Assembly: GCA_964345225.1 (NCBI GenBank)
Contig: CAYFQB010000031.1
Span: 1-60,776, forward strand
Source of the DNA: CAYFQB01 sp964345225
Lineage (GTDB): Bacteria > Nitrospirota > Thermodesulfovibrionia > Thermodesulfovibrionales > UBA6898
Direction of reading: 5' to 3'
DNA length: 60,776 nt
Shown: positions 34,153 through 43,489 of the stretch, piece after piece
Position numbering within the stretch: position 1 is the stretch's first letter
Layout of the letters: every line of letters starts with the position of its first letter
The notes under the pieces: model-generated
What the model saw: the letters and a program-made list of their open reading frames with translations, nothing else
The model's database searches: none
What the model was told of the DNA's origin: nothing
Translations under genes and position numbers: made by a program

Positions 34153-34947
34153 TTATTCTTCTTCGTAAATCTTTTTAATCTTCTTCTTTTCGTGAGGGGT
34201 TATAAAGCTAACTGAAAACATAACCCTGTATTCAGGCTTTCTGTTTTTTAGGTCAAAACCAGCACCAATTGTTGTATAAATATATTCTGTAGTCCTTATC
34301 CTGTAGCCAAATCTCGCCTCTATCAGATCGTACTCATCTGTGAAAAAGTTCTTTTTTGAAAGGATTTCACCCATTATTTTAAAATTATTCGCAGCTGAAA
34401 ATTCTATTCCTCCAGTAAATATTATCTCATCATTAAGACTATCGGTTCCAGGTTTTTCATAAAAAAGATTCAGATGACCGTTAACTGGACCTACTCTCTT
34501 GCTAAGAATTAAGCCGGCTCCGTAGCTACCATTTGAAGTAAATTCTTCTTCACCATTACTTAAAGCACCTACAACCAGGTAAGCAAGAGAAGGCCCATAT
34601 TTGCCCTCATTGTAAAATCTATGCTTAATTCCGACAGAAATATCTTCAAATCCTTCAAATGAATCCATATAGTCGGATACATAAGGGACTGTAAAATTTA
34701 ATTCAATTGAATCCGTAATGCCATATGCACCTTTAAAAGCAAATCTAAAGAAATTAGGCTCACCGGATCTTTCTGCATATATTTCAAAAGAAGATTTATT
34801 TTTTGTCAGGCTATCAGCGCTGAAAGTTGAAAAAACTCCATTTGGAGCAGTCGGTTGAAGTCCAATAAGATCAAAGGAATATGACTTTCGGGATATTAGT
34901 AAAAATAAAACAGATAACAGAAATATTAGTAAATAAAGCCTTTTCAT
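34153..34947 (-). CDS. Predicted outer-membrane beta-barrel protein
   Basis: A 264-residue precursor with a signal peptide (about 1-25). The mature part alternates short beta strands rich in aromatic and small residues with charged turns (FRFAFKGAYGITDSIELNFT; GAGLILSKRVGPVNGHLNLF; GYRIRTTEYIYTTIGAGFDL; RVMFSVSF), as in transporter-type barrels. It resembles the loose group annotated as phenol meta-pathway-like outer-membrane proteins. No substrate can be assigned. The basic C-terminal tail KKKIKKIYEEE after the last strand is unusual for a barrel, which normally ends in an aromatic residue. Confidence 0.65.
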   Translation of the reverse strand: MKRLYLLIFLLSVLFLLISRKSYSFDLIGLQPTAPNGVFSTFSADSLTKNKSSFEIYAERSGEPNFFRFAFKGAYGITDSIELNFTVPYVSDYMDSFEGFEDISVGIKHRFYNEGKYGPSLAYLVVGALSNGEEEFTSNGSYGAGLILSKRVGPVNGHLNLFYEKPGTDSLNDEIIFTGGIEFSAANNFKIMGEILSKKNFFTDEYDLIEARFGYRIRTTEYIYTTIGAGFDLKNRKPEYRVMFSVSFITPHEKKKIKKIYEEE

Positions 34948-34984
34948 TAAGAAGAAAATAACAGAAAGAAACTATGCGTGTCAA

Positions 34985-35460
34985 TCCTGCTCCTCTTGTG
35001 TCACAGGTCAATAAAAAAGTAGGAAGTAAGCAGTAAGCACTAAAAGGCAAAGATCAAAGGAAAGTGAGGGGTGAGTAGTTAGGAGTGAGGAGTAAAAAGC
35101 AGTGTGCAAGGAGCAGGGAGCATAGTGCAGGGCGAACCAGAGAAACCAGAAAAACCAGAAAAACTAAATAAAAACGTAACCTATAGACGATAGACGAAAC
35201 GGGCATCGTAACCTTTACCGTAATAAGTAACCTTTTAGTTTGAAAGCAGTAAGCAGTAAAAAGAACGCTATGCACCATGCGCCATGCGATGAGTAAACGT
35301 GTATCGTCACCGTAACCATTTTGCAGTTTAAATACTCCCGTTTTTTCATTTACTCCTTACTCCTCACTCCTTACTAATTATTCTTTGTGCCCTTTGCGGC
35401 TTTGCGGTTAAATACCTCCACAGAAAACGGGTTTATTTCGTTCTCTTGCGACTAAGGCAG
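34985..35460 (+). repeat. Modular intergenic repeat, copy B
   Basis: About 475 non-coding bases; with the leader to 35538 this is the longest gene-free stretch. Blocks in order: AGTAGGAAGTAAGCAGTAAG, then AGTGAGGGGTGAGTAGTTAG with GAGTGAGGAGTAAAAAGCAG, an AACCAGAAAAACCAGA array, a GGGCATCGTAACCTTTACCG block, AGCAGTAAGCAGTAAAAAG, CATGCACCATGCGCCATGCG, and finally an inverted unit TACTCCTTACTCCTCACTCC. Same orientation as copy A, opposite to copy C. The following 35461-35538 is the rplU leader; I see no convincing promoter spacing there. Confidence 0.75.
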
Positions 35461-35538
35461 AATTTGTCAAGGTTACTTTCGAAAAGTTGACTTTTTATGA
35501 TATTATATAATTTAATAATTACTTTGAGATAATAAAAA

Positions 35539-35856
35539 ATGTATGCGATTCTAGAAACAGGCGGTCAACAGCACAAAGTTTCCCAGGGCGATATTATAAA
35601 AGTGAAGAAGATTGCCATTGGAAATAAAAAAGAGGTGATTTTCGATAAGGTTCTTCTGCTTTCAAAAGATAAAGATATATTCCTGGGTAAACCCTTTCTG
35701 GAAAACGCTTCTGTAAAAGCAGAAGTACAGGGAACCGGAAGATCCCCTAAGATTCTGGTTTACAAGCAGAAGCCTAGAAAAGGTTACAGAAAGCTAAGGG
35801 GACACAGACAGGATTACATGGTATTAAAAATAAAGGATATAGTGTTCGGAGGATAG
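35539..35856 (+). CDS. rplU: 50S ribosomal protein L21
   Basis: A 105-residue ribosomal protein: YAILETGGQQHKVSQGDII at the start, FDKVLLL, and the C-terminal signature KILVYKQKPRKGYRKLRGHR. Three bases separate it from rpmA. Standard rplU-rpmA-obgE order. Confidence 0.98.
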   Translation: MYAILETGGQQHKVSQGDIIKVKKIAIGNKKEVIFDKVLLLSKDKDIFLGKPFLENASVKAEVQGTGRSPKILVYKQKPRKGYRKLRGHRQDYMVLKIKDIVFGG

Positions 35857-35859
35857 TGT

Positions 35860-36123
35860 ATGGCACACAAAAAAGGTGTTGGTAGTTCAAGAAACGGTCG
35901 TGATAGTGAGTCACAGCGACTTGGGGTAAAGAGATTTGGCGGACAGTTTGTAAAGGCAGGTAATATAATTGTACGCCAGAGGGGAACTAAATTCCATCCA
36001 GGTGCTAATGTTAAGAAAGGCTCAGATGACACCCTTTTTGCCCTGACAAGCGGAATTGTCAGTTTTGAAAGGAAAGACCGGGAGAGGTTAAAAATAAGTG
36101 TTTATCCCGTGACTCAGGAATAA
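35860..36123 (+). CDS. rpmA: 50S ribosomal protein L27
   Basis: An 87-residue ribosomal protein that reaches the peptidyl-transferase centre. It shows MAHKKGVGSSRNGRDSESQR and GNIIVRQRGTKFHPGANV. The N-terminus starts directly with MAHKKG, so no Firmicutes-type processed leader is present. A terminator follows before obgE. Confidence 0.98.
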   Translation: MAHKKGVGSSRNGRDSESQRLGVKRFGGQFVKAGNIIVRQRGTKFHPGANVKKGSDDTLFALTSGIVSFERKDRERLKISVYPVTQE

Positions 36124-36136
36124 CAAAAATATTAAT

Positions 36137-36179
36137 AAAAACAAAAAAAGGCAGATGTCAATCTGCCTTTTTTTGTTTT
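36137..36179 (+). terminator. Strong intrinsic terminator after rpmA
   Basis: A 19-base stem with GGCAGAT/ATCTGCC at its core (36150-36167) extended by A and T runs, four-base loop GTCA. The A-rich left arm and T-rich right arm make it usable on either strand. It separates rpmA from obgE by only 66 bases, so obgE expression must come from read-through or a promoter inside the gap. Confidence 0.9.
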
Positions 36180-36189
36180 ACAATAATAT

Positions 36190-37197
36190 ATGCAATTTGT
36201 TGATTACTCAAAAATATTTGTAAAAAGCGGAAGAGGGGGAAGAGGTTGTGTCAGCTTCCGCAGGGAAAAATATGTTCCAAGAGGTGGCCCTGATGGTGGA
36301 GATGGTGGTAAAGGTGGCGATGTTATTATAAGAGCAACAAGACAGATAAACACACTTCTAGATTTTAAATATAAACGTGAATATAAAGCTAAAAACGGTC
36401 AGCAAGGCATGGGCAGGAAAATGCATGGTAAAAATGGTGATGATTTATTTATCCCTGTGCCTGCAGGAACAGTAATAAAATCTGCAGATTCTAACAATAT
36501 CTTAGCAGACCTTATCAAAGATGGTGATTTCTTTGTTGTGGCAAAAGGGGGTAGGGGAGGATTAGGAAACTCACATTTTGCTAAGCCGACAAAGCAGGCT
36601 CCACGGTATGCCCAACCTGGAGAAGAAGGTGAAGAAAAGTTTTTGATTCTGGAACTGAAGCTTCTGGCAGACGTTGGCCTTGTGGGACTACCAAATGCCG
36701 GCAAATCAACCTTAATCTCTATTATTTCGTCAGCCAAGCCCAGGATAGCCGATTATCCTTTTACTACTATTGTTCCAAACCTAGGGATAGTTAAGGTCAA
36801 CAATTATAAAAGTTTTGTTGTAGCAGACCTGCCGGGCCTGATAGAGGGTGCGCACAAAGGCACAGGTTTGGGGTTCAGGTTTTTAAGACATATCGAGCGT
36901 ACCAAAATGTTCCTCCATCTTGTCGATATATCTGATATGGCCCATGATAATCCAGTTGTACAATACGAAAAGGTCACTAGCGAACTAAAACAGTACGGTC
37001 CTGAATTGATGCTAAAGGCACAGGCTGTTGTTGCTACTAAACTGGATATAGTTACTGATAAGACAAAGCTTGACATGCTTGAAAAATATTGCAAAACTAA
37101 TAATATTGATTTTTTTAAAATATCCTCTGTGACAGGAAAGGGAATAAAAAAACTCTTAAATTATATGAATGTTGTTCTGCAAGAGAAAGAAAAATGA
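36190..37197 (+). CDS. obgE: GTPase Obg
   Basis: Ribosome-associated GTPase for 50S assembly and stress response. The glycine-rich Obg fold (VKSGRGGRGCVSFRREKYVP; GGPDGGDGGKGGDVIIRA) occupies about 1-158. The G domain follows with GLPNAGKSTLIS, DLPGLIEGAH and VATKLDIV. Length 335 with no C-terminal OCT extension. Its stop overlaps the start of proB by four bases. Confidence 0.97.
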   Translation: MQFVDYSKIFVKSGRGGRGCVSFRREKYVPRGGPDGGDGGKGGDVIIRATRQINTLLDFKYKREYKAKNGQQGMGRKMHGKNGDDLFIPVPAGTVIKSADSNNILADLIKDGDFFVVAKGGRGGLGNSHFAKPTKQAPRYAQPGEEGEEKFLILELKLLADVGLVGLPNAGKSTLISIISSAKPRIADYPFTTIVPNLGIVKVNNYKSFVVADLPGLIEGAHKGTGLGFRFLRHIERTKMFLHLVDISDMAHDNPVVQYEKVTSELKQYGPELMLKAQAVVATKLDIVTDKTKLDMLEKYCKTNNIDFFKISSVTGKGIKKLLNYMNVVLQEKEK

Positions 37198-38291
37198 AAA
37201 GGATAGTCATTAAGATAGGCAGTAATATTCTTGCATCCGAGCAGAAAGGCCTAGATATAAATAAAATATACAAACTATCAGAACATATTTCAAAGCTTGC
37301 ATCCCTTGGCTATGATGTTGTTGTCGTATCATCAGGCGCAATAGCTGCAGGCATGATGAAAATTGGATTAAAATCAAAACCCAAAGATATCAGAACCAAG
37401 CAGGCTGCTGCCGCTGTAGGACAGAGTAGCCTTATGTGGGCCTATGAGAAGGGATTTGCAAAATTCGGCAAAAAAGTAGCCCAGGTCTTATTGACAAGTG
37501 AAGATTTCTCTGACAGGAAGAGATATATTAATTCAAAAAACACTTTGATGACACTTCTGTCTTACGGCATAGTTCCCATAGTTAATGAAAATGATACTGT
37601 CGCTACTGATGAGATTAAGTTTGGAGATAATGACAATCTTGCGTCATTTGTTGCTATCCTTGCAGAGGCTGAAATGCTTATTGTACTCTCTGATGTAGAA
37701 GGTCTCTACAAGGAAGATCCAAGAGTTAACTCGAAAGCTGAATTAATCCAATATGTTGAAGAAGTTACCCCGGAAATAGAGAAAATTGCAGGGGTGACAA
37801 CAAGTTTTGTCGGTACCGGTGGAATGTATTCAAAAGTTCTTGCAGCAAAGAGAGCTACATCTCATGGAATAGCTGTAAATGTGATAAGCGGTAAAAAGGT
37901 AGGACTTCTTACCTCAATAATAAAAGGAAAGAAACAGGGGACATTCTTCAACCCGAGTAAAAATAAAATCTCTCACAGGAAGGGCTGGATAGCATATATC
38001 AGCCGTTCCAAAGGAACGATCATGCTCGATGATGGAGCAGTTAAGGCTATACTTGATAGGGGGAAAAGCCTGTTGCCTTCTGGTATTATTTCTGTTGATG
38101 GAGATTTTGATGTTGGTGATTCTGTGTATTGTGTTGATTCTGAAAAAAAACGTATTGCTAAAGGTTTGACTAACTATTCCTCTGTTGATATCAAAAAAAT
38201 TATGGGACATAAGACATCAGAAATAGACAGAATTCTTGGTTACAAGTATTCGGATGAAGCAATTCACAGGGATAACCTGGTGATAATTTAA
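37194..38291 (+). CDS. proB: Glutamate 5-kinase
   Basis: First enzyme of proline synthesis. The amino-acid kinase domain (about 1-255) shows KRIVIKIGSNILA, VSSGAIAAGM, NENDTVATDEIKFGDND and GTGGMYSKVLAAKRA; the C-terminal PUA domain (about 275-365) includes GSKG-like RSKGTIMLDDGAVKAILDRGKSLLP-type residues split over that region. Coupled to obgE, a common pairing. proA is not adjacent. Its stop lies six bases from the convergent HD-GYP gene. Confidence 0.96.
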   Translation: MKRIVIKIGSNILASEQKGLDINKIYKLSEHISKLASLGYDVVVVSSGAIAAGMMKIGLKSKPKDIRTKQAAAAVGQSSLMWAYEKGFAKFGKKVAQVLLTSEDFSDRKRYINSKNTLMTLLSYGIVPIVNENDTVATDEIKFGDNDNLASFVAILAEAEMLIVLSDVEGLYKEDPRVNSKAELIQYVEEVTPEIEKIAGVTTSFVGTGGMYSKVLAAKRATSHGIAVNVISGKKVGLLTSIIKGKKQGTFFNPSKNKISHRKGWIAYISRSKGTIMLDDGAVKAILDRGKSLLPSGIISVDGDFDVGDSVYCVDSEKKRIAKGLTNYSSVDIKKIMGHKTSEIDRILGYKYSDEAIHRDNLVII

Positions 38292-38297
38292 AAAAAG

Positions 38298-39677
38298 TCA
38301 TTTATTTTCTTTCAAGCTTCTGATAAATACCCTAACTATATCCGGGTCAAATTGTGAACCAGAGCAACGCAAGAGTTCATTGACCGCGTTTTTACTGCCT
38401 GGAGTTTTCCTGTATGGTCTATCCGATGTCATAGAATCATAAGAATCAGCAACAGAAATAATTCTTGATATAAGCGGTATTTTAACTCCTGATAAACCGT
38501 CAGGATAACCTTTTCCATCTACTCTTTCATGGTGATGTCTAACTATATTAACTACATTCTTAAGTTCTTTAGCTGGCAGAAGGATGCCGGCACCTTTATC
38601 TGGATGTTTTTTAACTATTTCATATTCTTCTGACGAAAGCTTCCCGGGTTTCTCCAGTAAATAATCGTACGTTCCAATTTTTCCTATATCATGTAAGATT
38701 GCTGAGAGCTCGGTCAGTTTTAAGTCTTCCTTGCTTAATTTGAGTTTATTTGCAATCATCAAAGAATATAGTGTAACTCTTTCCGAATGTCCTTTTGTCC
38801 AGATTGATTTTGCATCTATCGCAGCAATTAAAGCCTTTACAGTGTTTAAAAAGAGTTTTTCGGTTTCATTTACTCTATATTTGAGTTTTTCGAAACTGTA
38901 AATGTTCTCCAGTGAAACACCAAGCTGTTTTGTTAATAAAATAGCGGTTTCTACATCAGCCTGGGTAAAAGAGCTTTCATTATTTGAAATAAAAACAATG
39001 CCGATATTTTTTTCTGAAACCTTTACAGGCAGATATAGTTTATTAGATTCAAATTTCGCAGTTTTTTCTGAATAACTTTTTTGGAGTTTTTTATTATTTA
39101 TTTCTATTTTTTCAGGGACTGAAAGCAGCTTTGTCAATCTTCCCGTCTTAAAATCTTCAATGAAAAAGGCTGCTTCTTTTGCACCTGTTTGTTTCATGAT
39201 GCTCTCTATGACAATATTAGAAGCCTCCATTTTATCTCTGGATAATAATGCAAGCTCACTTATCTGGGGAATATGAGTAAAACTCTTTAATCTTTTTATC
39301 TCTTTAAGAACCTCTGCTTTTTCTATGGTATTTTTTACTGAAACCTCGAGTTCTTCTACACGAAACGGTTTATTTATGATGTCATATGCTCCTTCTCTAA
39401 GAGCCTCGATAGCCATATTGTATGTTCCGTATCCGGTAATTACTATGAAAGGTGTATATGGTTTTTCTTTTTTAATCTTTCTCATAAGTTCTATTCCGTT
39501 CATTTTAGGCATTTTTACATCAGTAATAATAAGATCGTAATTTTCCTTTAAAGAGTAATTTATTGCATGGATAGGATCACCGGTTACCATGACATCGAAA
39601 CCCATCTTTTTAAGAACTTCTAAGCAGAGTTCTCTTGTTATTAATTCATCATCTACTACCAGTATTTTAGATTTCAT
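38298..39677 (-). CDS. Response regulator with GAF-like and HD-GYP domains (c-di-GMP phosphodiesterase)
   Basis: A 459-residue protein. Receiver domain 3-118 with Asp53 in IITDVKMP and KP at 103-104; a central GAF-like region (about 140-262); and an HD-GYP domain (about 272-455) with HD at 329-330 (LHDIGKIG) and HHERVDGKGYP at 382-392. All catalytic residues are present, so it should degrade c-di-GMP. It is upstream of a DUF4416 gene in the opposite reading order and has no adjacent kinase. Confidence 0.93.
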   Translation of the reverse strand: MKSKILVVDDELITRELCLEVLKKMGFDVMVTGDPIHAINYSLKENYDLIITDVKMPKMNGIELMRKIKKEKPYTPFIVITGYGTYNMAIEALREGAYDIINKPFRVEELEVSVKNTIEKAEVLKEIKRLKSFTHIPQISELALLSRDKMEASNIVIESIMKQTGAKEAAFFIEDFKTGRLTKLLSVPEKIEINNKKLQKSYSEKTAKFESNKLYLPVKVSEKNIGIVFISNNESSFTQADVETAILLTKQLGVSLENIYSFEKLKYRVNETEKLFLNTVKALIAAIDAKSIWTKGHSERVTLYSLMIANKLKLSKEDLKLTELSAILHDIGKIGTYDYLLEKPGKLSSEEYEIVKKHPDKGAGILLPAKELKNVVNIVRHHHERVDGKGYPDGLSGVKIPLISRIISVADSYDSMTSDRPYRKTPGSKNAVNELLRCSGSQFDPDIVRVFIRSLKENK

Positions 39678-39682
39678 AGTTA

Positions 39683-40213
39683 TTATGTCTGTCCCTTAAT
39701 AATACTCTTTAAAAGCCCTCTTGCCTCCAAAAAGATTTCTAAAAAAGTCTGAACTCTGTAATCAGTATATGTATAAGGCAAAGGTGTAAATTTACCATCT
39801 TTATAAATTAATGTTAGTTCTGCATATATGCCTTTTCCGAGATAAATTCTATGAGAATAATTTTTTGTTGATGCAAGGACTACTTTTGCGGGAGCTACGT
39901 AGCCTGGATCAAGATTAATCTGTCTTTTATCTGCTTCGGAAAAGTTAAGCTCTATTTCGTTTGTAATCAATTTAGCATCTGCAAGTATGGAAGGATCTAT
40001 AATATTATCGAAGAAAATAAAATTTCTGTATATTGGCGTCCCTAACTCTTTATCGTAATAATTTGTAAAATTCCAGGGATAGGTATCACTCTGAAACAAT
40101 ATATTGCCAAATTTCTCTTTTAAGACTTTCACTGAAGCATCAAGAATATCATTTTTTGAAAAGAGAGCACCAACAAAAAGAATTGATTTTTCATGAGGCT
40201 GAGGTATTCCCAT
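39683..40213 (-). CDS. DUF4416 family protein
   Basis: A 176-residue soluble protein of a conserved but uncharacterised family, recognised by the blocks YYDKELGTPIYRNFIFF, NLDPGYVAPAKVVLASTKNY, SHRIYLGKGIYAELTLIY and TYTDYRVQTF. Several conserved His, Lys and Arg residues suggest a nucleotide or phosphate ligand, but that is inference. It lies three bases after the TlpA-like gene and five bases before the HD-GYP gene, apparently cotranscribed. Confidence 0.8.
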   Translation of the reverse strand: MGIPQPHEKSILFVGALFSKNDILDASVKVLKEKFGNILFQSDTYPWNFTNYYDKELGTPIYRNFIFFDNIIDPSILADAKLITNEIELNFSEADKRQINLDPGYVAPAKVVLASTKNYSHRIYLGKGIYAELTLIYKDGKFTPLPYTYTDYRVQTFLEIFLEARGLLKSIIKGQT

Positions 40214-40216
40214 TAT

Positions 40217-40747
40217 TCATTTCAGAAGGGAATAAATAAAATTTTTCCACTCGGGCGAGTTCCATTCAGAAGGCCCTAGGATATACTTCCGGATAATGCC
40301 TTTTTTGTCTATAATGAATGTCTCTGGAACTCCTTTAACTCCATATTTTCTGGAAGTAATGCCATCTTTATCTGTATATACCGGGAAGGTATATCCATTT
40401 AAACTAATGTATTCTAAAGCTATTTCCCTTCTTTCATTGTAAATAATAGTTATCATGCGAAAATTGTCATTATCTGACATTTCCCTGTGAAGAGCCTCGA
40501 TTGAAGGCAACTCATCTCTGCAGGGTTTACACCATGAAGCCCAGAAATTAATAAATAGGACTTTGCCAATGAGATCAGAAGATGAAAGTCTATTGCCATT
40601 TATGGCATCTGTGAGTGTAAATTCCGGTGCTTTAAGTCCTACAGCAACTTTTTTTTTAGCAATATCCTGATCAGAGATGAATATTAAAAAGAATGCCCCC
40701 ACTATAAACAGTATTGTAATAATTATCGCCTTGTTTCTTGATGTCAC
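40217..40747 (-). CDS. TlpA/ResA-like membrane-anchored thioredoxin
   Basis: A 176-residue periplasmic thiol-disulfide oxidoreductase. An N-terminal signal anchor spans about 8-25 and the thioredoxin fold carries WCKPC in NFWASWCKPCRDELPS and the cis-Pro segment GVPETFIID. ResA/TlpA proteins reduce apocytochrome c or copper-centre thiols. No ccm/ccs genes are adjacent. Confidence 0.92.
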   Translation of the reverse strand: MTSRNKAIIITILFIVGAFFLIFISDQDIAKKKVAVGLKAPEFTLTDAINGNRLSSSDLIGKVLFINFWASWCKPCRDELPSIEALHREMSDNDNFRMITIIYNERREIALEYISLNGYTFPVYTDKDGITSRKYGVKGVPETFIIDKKGIIRKYILGPSEWNSPEWKNFIYSLLK

Positions 40748-40796
40748 TATTTTTTAACTCTGTATTTAAGTTGAATGATGAAGATTTGTCTATATA

Positions 40797-43238
40797 TTAA
40801 TTTACTCCAGAAAGAACTGATGCCTCTTCAGCCGCTACAAAAATGGGGGTCCCCGATTCCAATAAAACGTTAATTTTGTGTGATCCTTTAAATTTACCCT
40901 TTAGGATTTCTTCCGATAGAGGATCCTCTATAACCTTTTGAATAGCTCTTCTCATCGGTCTTGCACCGTAAACAGGGTTATAATATTTTTCTAATATCCA
41001 ATCTTTAACTTCATCGGATACTTCGATTATAAGTTCCTGTTCGATGAGCAGATCATTCGTTTCCTTTATAAGCAAGTCAATTATAGAAAACAGATGTTCT
41101 TTTTCAAGCGGATGAAACACAACTGTTTCGTCGACCCTGTTAAGGAATTCAGGGTTGAATGTCTTTTTTAACTCATTAAGAATATTTTCCTTTATTTTAC
41201 CGTAAATTAAGTCTGCATTATCCTTCTGGAAACCAAGAGGTGTTGATTTTTCTATCATTCTTGAACCTATATTCGATGTCATTATTATTACAGTGTTCCG
41301 GAAGTCTACTTTTCTCCCAAAGCTATCAGTAAGAACTCCTTCATCAAGCACCTGCAGAAGAATATTGAACACGTCTGGATGAGCTTTTTCTATCTCATCA
41401 AAAAGTATTACAGAGTATGGTTTCTTACGAACTTTCTCGGTCAACTGTCCGCCTTCTTCGTAGCCAACATAGCCTGGCGGTGCACCTGTAAGTTTTGAAA
41501 CATTAAATCTTTCTATATACTCAGACATATCAATCTTGATCAAAGAATTTTCATCGTTAAAGAGAAAGTTTGCAAGAGCCTTTGCAAGTTCTGTCTTGCC
41601 AACTCCGGTCGGTCCAAGGAAGAAGAAAGAACCTATCGGTTTCTTGGTATTCTTTAATCCAGCCCTTGATCTCCTTAATGACTTGGAGACCGCAATTAAA
41701 GCTTCTTCCTGAGCTACAATTCTATTGTGAAGCTCCTCCTCCATCCTTAGAAGTTTTTCTGACTCCTTTTCCTCTATCTTTGATATAGGTATTCCTGTCA
41801 TTTTAGATACGGTATATGCAATATCTTCTTCTGCAACAACAGGTATTTCTTTGTTCAGGCTTTCCTTCCATCTCTCTTGAGTTTGGTCATACAGTTTCCT
41901 GAACTTTTCTTCTTCCGCCCTTACGGAAGAAGCTTTTTCAAGGTCATGAAGTTTTATGTACAGGTTCTTTTCTTTTGTAAGTCTATTTATCTTGTTTTCA
42001 ATCTCTTTTAATTCCAGAGGAGGTGTAAACCTTTTTAATTTTATTCTTGAACAAGTTTCATCAATAACATCTATAGCCTTGTCAGGAAGAAATCTTTCAG
42101 ATATATATCTATCAGAAAGTCTGGCTGAGGCATTTACAGCTTCAGCATTGACTTTTACTTTATGGTGTGTCTCATATCTTGACTTTATTCCATTTAATAT
42201 CTCAATAGTATCTTTTATGTCTGGTGGCTGTATATATATAGGCTGGAATCTCCTTTCAAACGCCCTGTCTCTCTCTATATATTTTCTGTATTCATCATGA
42301 GTTGTAGCCCCAATGCATTGTACTTCACCTCTTGAAAGTGCAGGTTTCAACATGCTTGATGCATCTATTGAACCTTCTGCTGCACCAGCGCCTATCAGGG
42401 TATGAAGTTCGTCAATGAATAATATGACATTATTCACCTGAATAATTTCCTTCATGACAATTTTTAGCCTTTCCTCAAACTGTCCACGATATTTAGTTCC
42501 TGCGATAAGTGAACCTAAGTCTAGAGAAACGATTCTTTTGCCATACAGACTCTCCGGCACATTACCTGACACGATTCTTTGACAAAGACCTTCTACTATT
42601 GCGGTTTTACCTACACCGGGCTCTCCTATTATTGCAGGGTTATTTTTAATTCTTCTTTCAAGTACCTGTAAGACTCTCTCTATTTCATCTTCCCTGCCTA
42701 TTATGGGGTCAAGACGGTTCTCTTTTGCCAGTAATGTAAGATCCCTGCCAAATTCATCAAGAGCAGGAGTTGTGCTACGCTTTTCCTTGATATGAGTATA
42801 AGATTTCATCGACAGGTTTATTGTCAGCTGTCTTGCACCGAGGAGATTTGCCCCAAGGTTGCGCATAATTTTACCGGCAATGCCTTCATCTTCTCTTATC
42901 AGTCCTAAAAGTAGATGTTCGCTTCCAATATAATTATGACCAATCAGCCTCGCCTCCTCAACAGCTAATTCAAGCACCTTCTTAGCTCTGGGTGTAAAAG
43001 GAATATCTCCAAAGGTTAATAAGTTGACACCTGCCGGAAGATTTCTCTCTATCTCCATTCGAAGTTCTTCAATAGCAATACCCATCTTCTTCAATATTGC
43101 TATTGATAGTCCGTCATCCTCTCTCAGGATGGCTAGTAATAGATGTTCTGTTCCAAGGTAATCGTTCTGGCGCTTTTCAGCCTCTTCCTTAGCAAATATT
43201 ATGACTCTTCTGCCTCGTTCTGTAAATTTTTCAAACAT
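40797..43238 (-). CDS. clpC: ATP-dependent Clp protease ATP-binding subunit ClpC
   Basis: AAA+ unfoldase of 813 residues that works with ClpP. Two Clp-N repeats (about 1-145), AAA1 with GEPGVGKTAIVEGL and FIDELHTLIGAGAAEGSIDA, a coiled-coil middle region with a UVR-like segment (about 415-450), AAA2 with GPTGVGKTELAKAL and the C-terminal D2-small domain. The short middle domain marks ClpC rather than ClpB. Neither ctsR nor mcsAB is adjacent, so regulation differs from Firmicutes. clpP is not in the window. Confidence 0.95.
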   Translation of the reverse strand: MFEKFTERGRRVIIFAKEEAEKRQNDYLGTEHLLLAILREDDGLSIAILKKMGIAIEELRMEIERNLPAGVNLLTFGDIPFTPRAKKVLELAVEEARLIGHNYIGSEHLLLGLIREDEGIAGKIMRNLGANLLGARQLTINLSMKSYTHIKEKRSTTPALDEFGRDLTLLAKENRLDPIIGREDEIERVLQVLERRIKNNPAIIGEPGVGKTAIVEGLCQRIVSGNVPESLYGKRIVSLDLGSLIAGTKYRGQFEERLKIVMKEIIQVNNVILFIDELHTLIGAGAAEGSIDASSMLKPALSRGEVQCIGATTHDEYRKYIERDRAFERRFQPIYIQPPDIKDTIEILNGIKSRYETHHKVKVNAEAVNASARLSDRYISERFLPDKAIDVIDETCSRIKLKRFTPPLELKEIENKINRLTKEKNLYIKLHDLEKASSVRAEEEKFRKLYDQTQERWKESLNKEIPVVAEEDIAYTVSKMTGIPISKIEEKESEKLLRMEEELHNRIVAQEEALIAVSKSLRRSRAGLKNTKKPIGSFFFLGPTGVGKTELAKALANFLFNDENSLIKIDMSEYIERFNVSKLTGAPPGYVGYEEGGQLTEKVRKKPYSVILFDEIEKAHPDVFNILLQVLDEGVLTDSFGRKVDFRNTVIIMTSNIGSRMIEKSTPLGFQKDNADLIYGKIKENILNELKKTFNPEFLNRVDETVVFHPLEKEHLFSIIDLLIKETNDLLIEQELIIEVSDEVKDWILEKYYNPVYGARPMRRAIQKVIEDPLSEEILKGKFKGSHKINVLLESGTPIFVAAEEASVLSGVN

Positions 43239-43489
43239 TATTTCTCCTCAATAGAGTATTATGACTCCTAATAAAATAATACTTGCTTTAACCCCATATT
43301 GTCAATAAATGTAACAATACAGACTGATATTATTATATCAATAGATATGTCATTATGAACAGTCCTAAACACACTAGATGATTTTTAAGTAATTTCGTAT
43401 GAGGCAGGCTCTTAGACAACGTCTTTTCTAGTTATGGCAGGATCAACATTTTTTCTGATTTAAAGCTTCCATAATTTCCCTTGCTCTTT

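Noticed and set aside
35480..35515. TTGACT and TATAAT upstream of rplU as a sigma-70 promoter
   Set aside because: The two boxes are about 13 bases apart, too close for a normal spacer; no better pairing was evident by eye.
43425..43489. Short minus-strand peptide EAVKRAREIMEALNQKKC after mdh as the end of another gene
   Set aside because: Only about 20 codons are open, there is no start codon or family match, and it overlaps the mdh stop region. Too little to support a gene or pseudogene.
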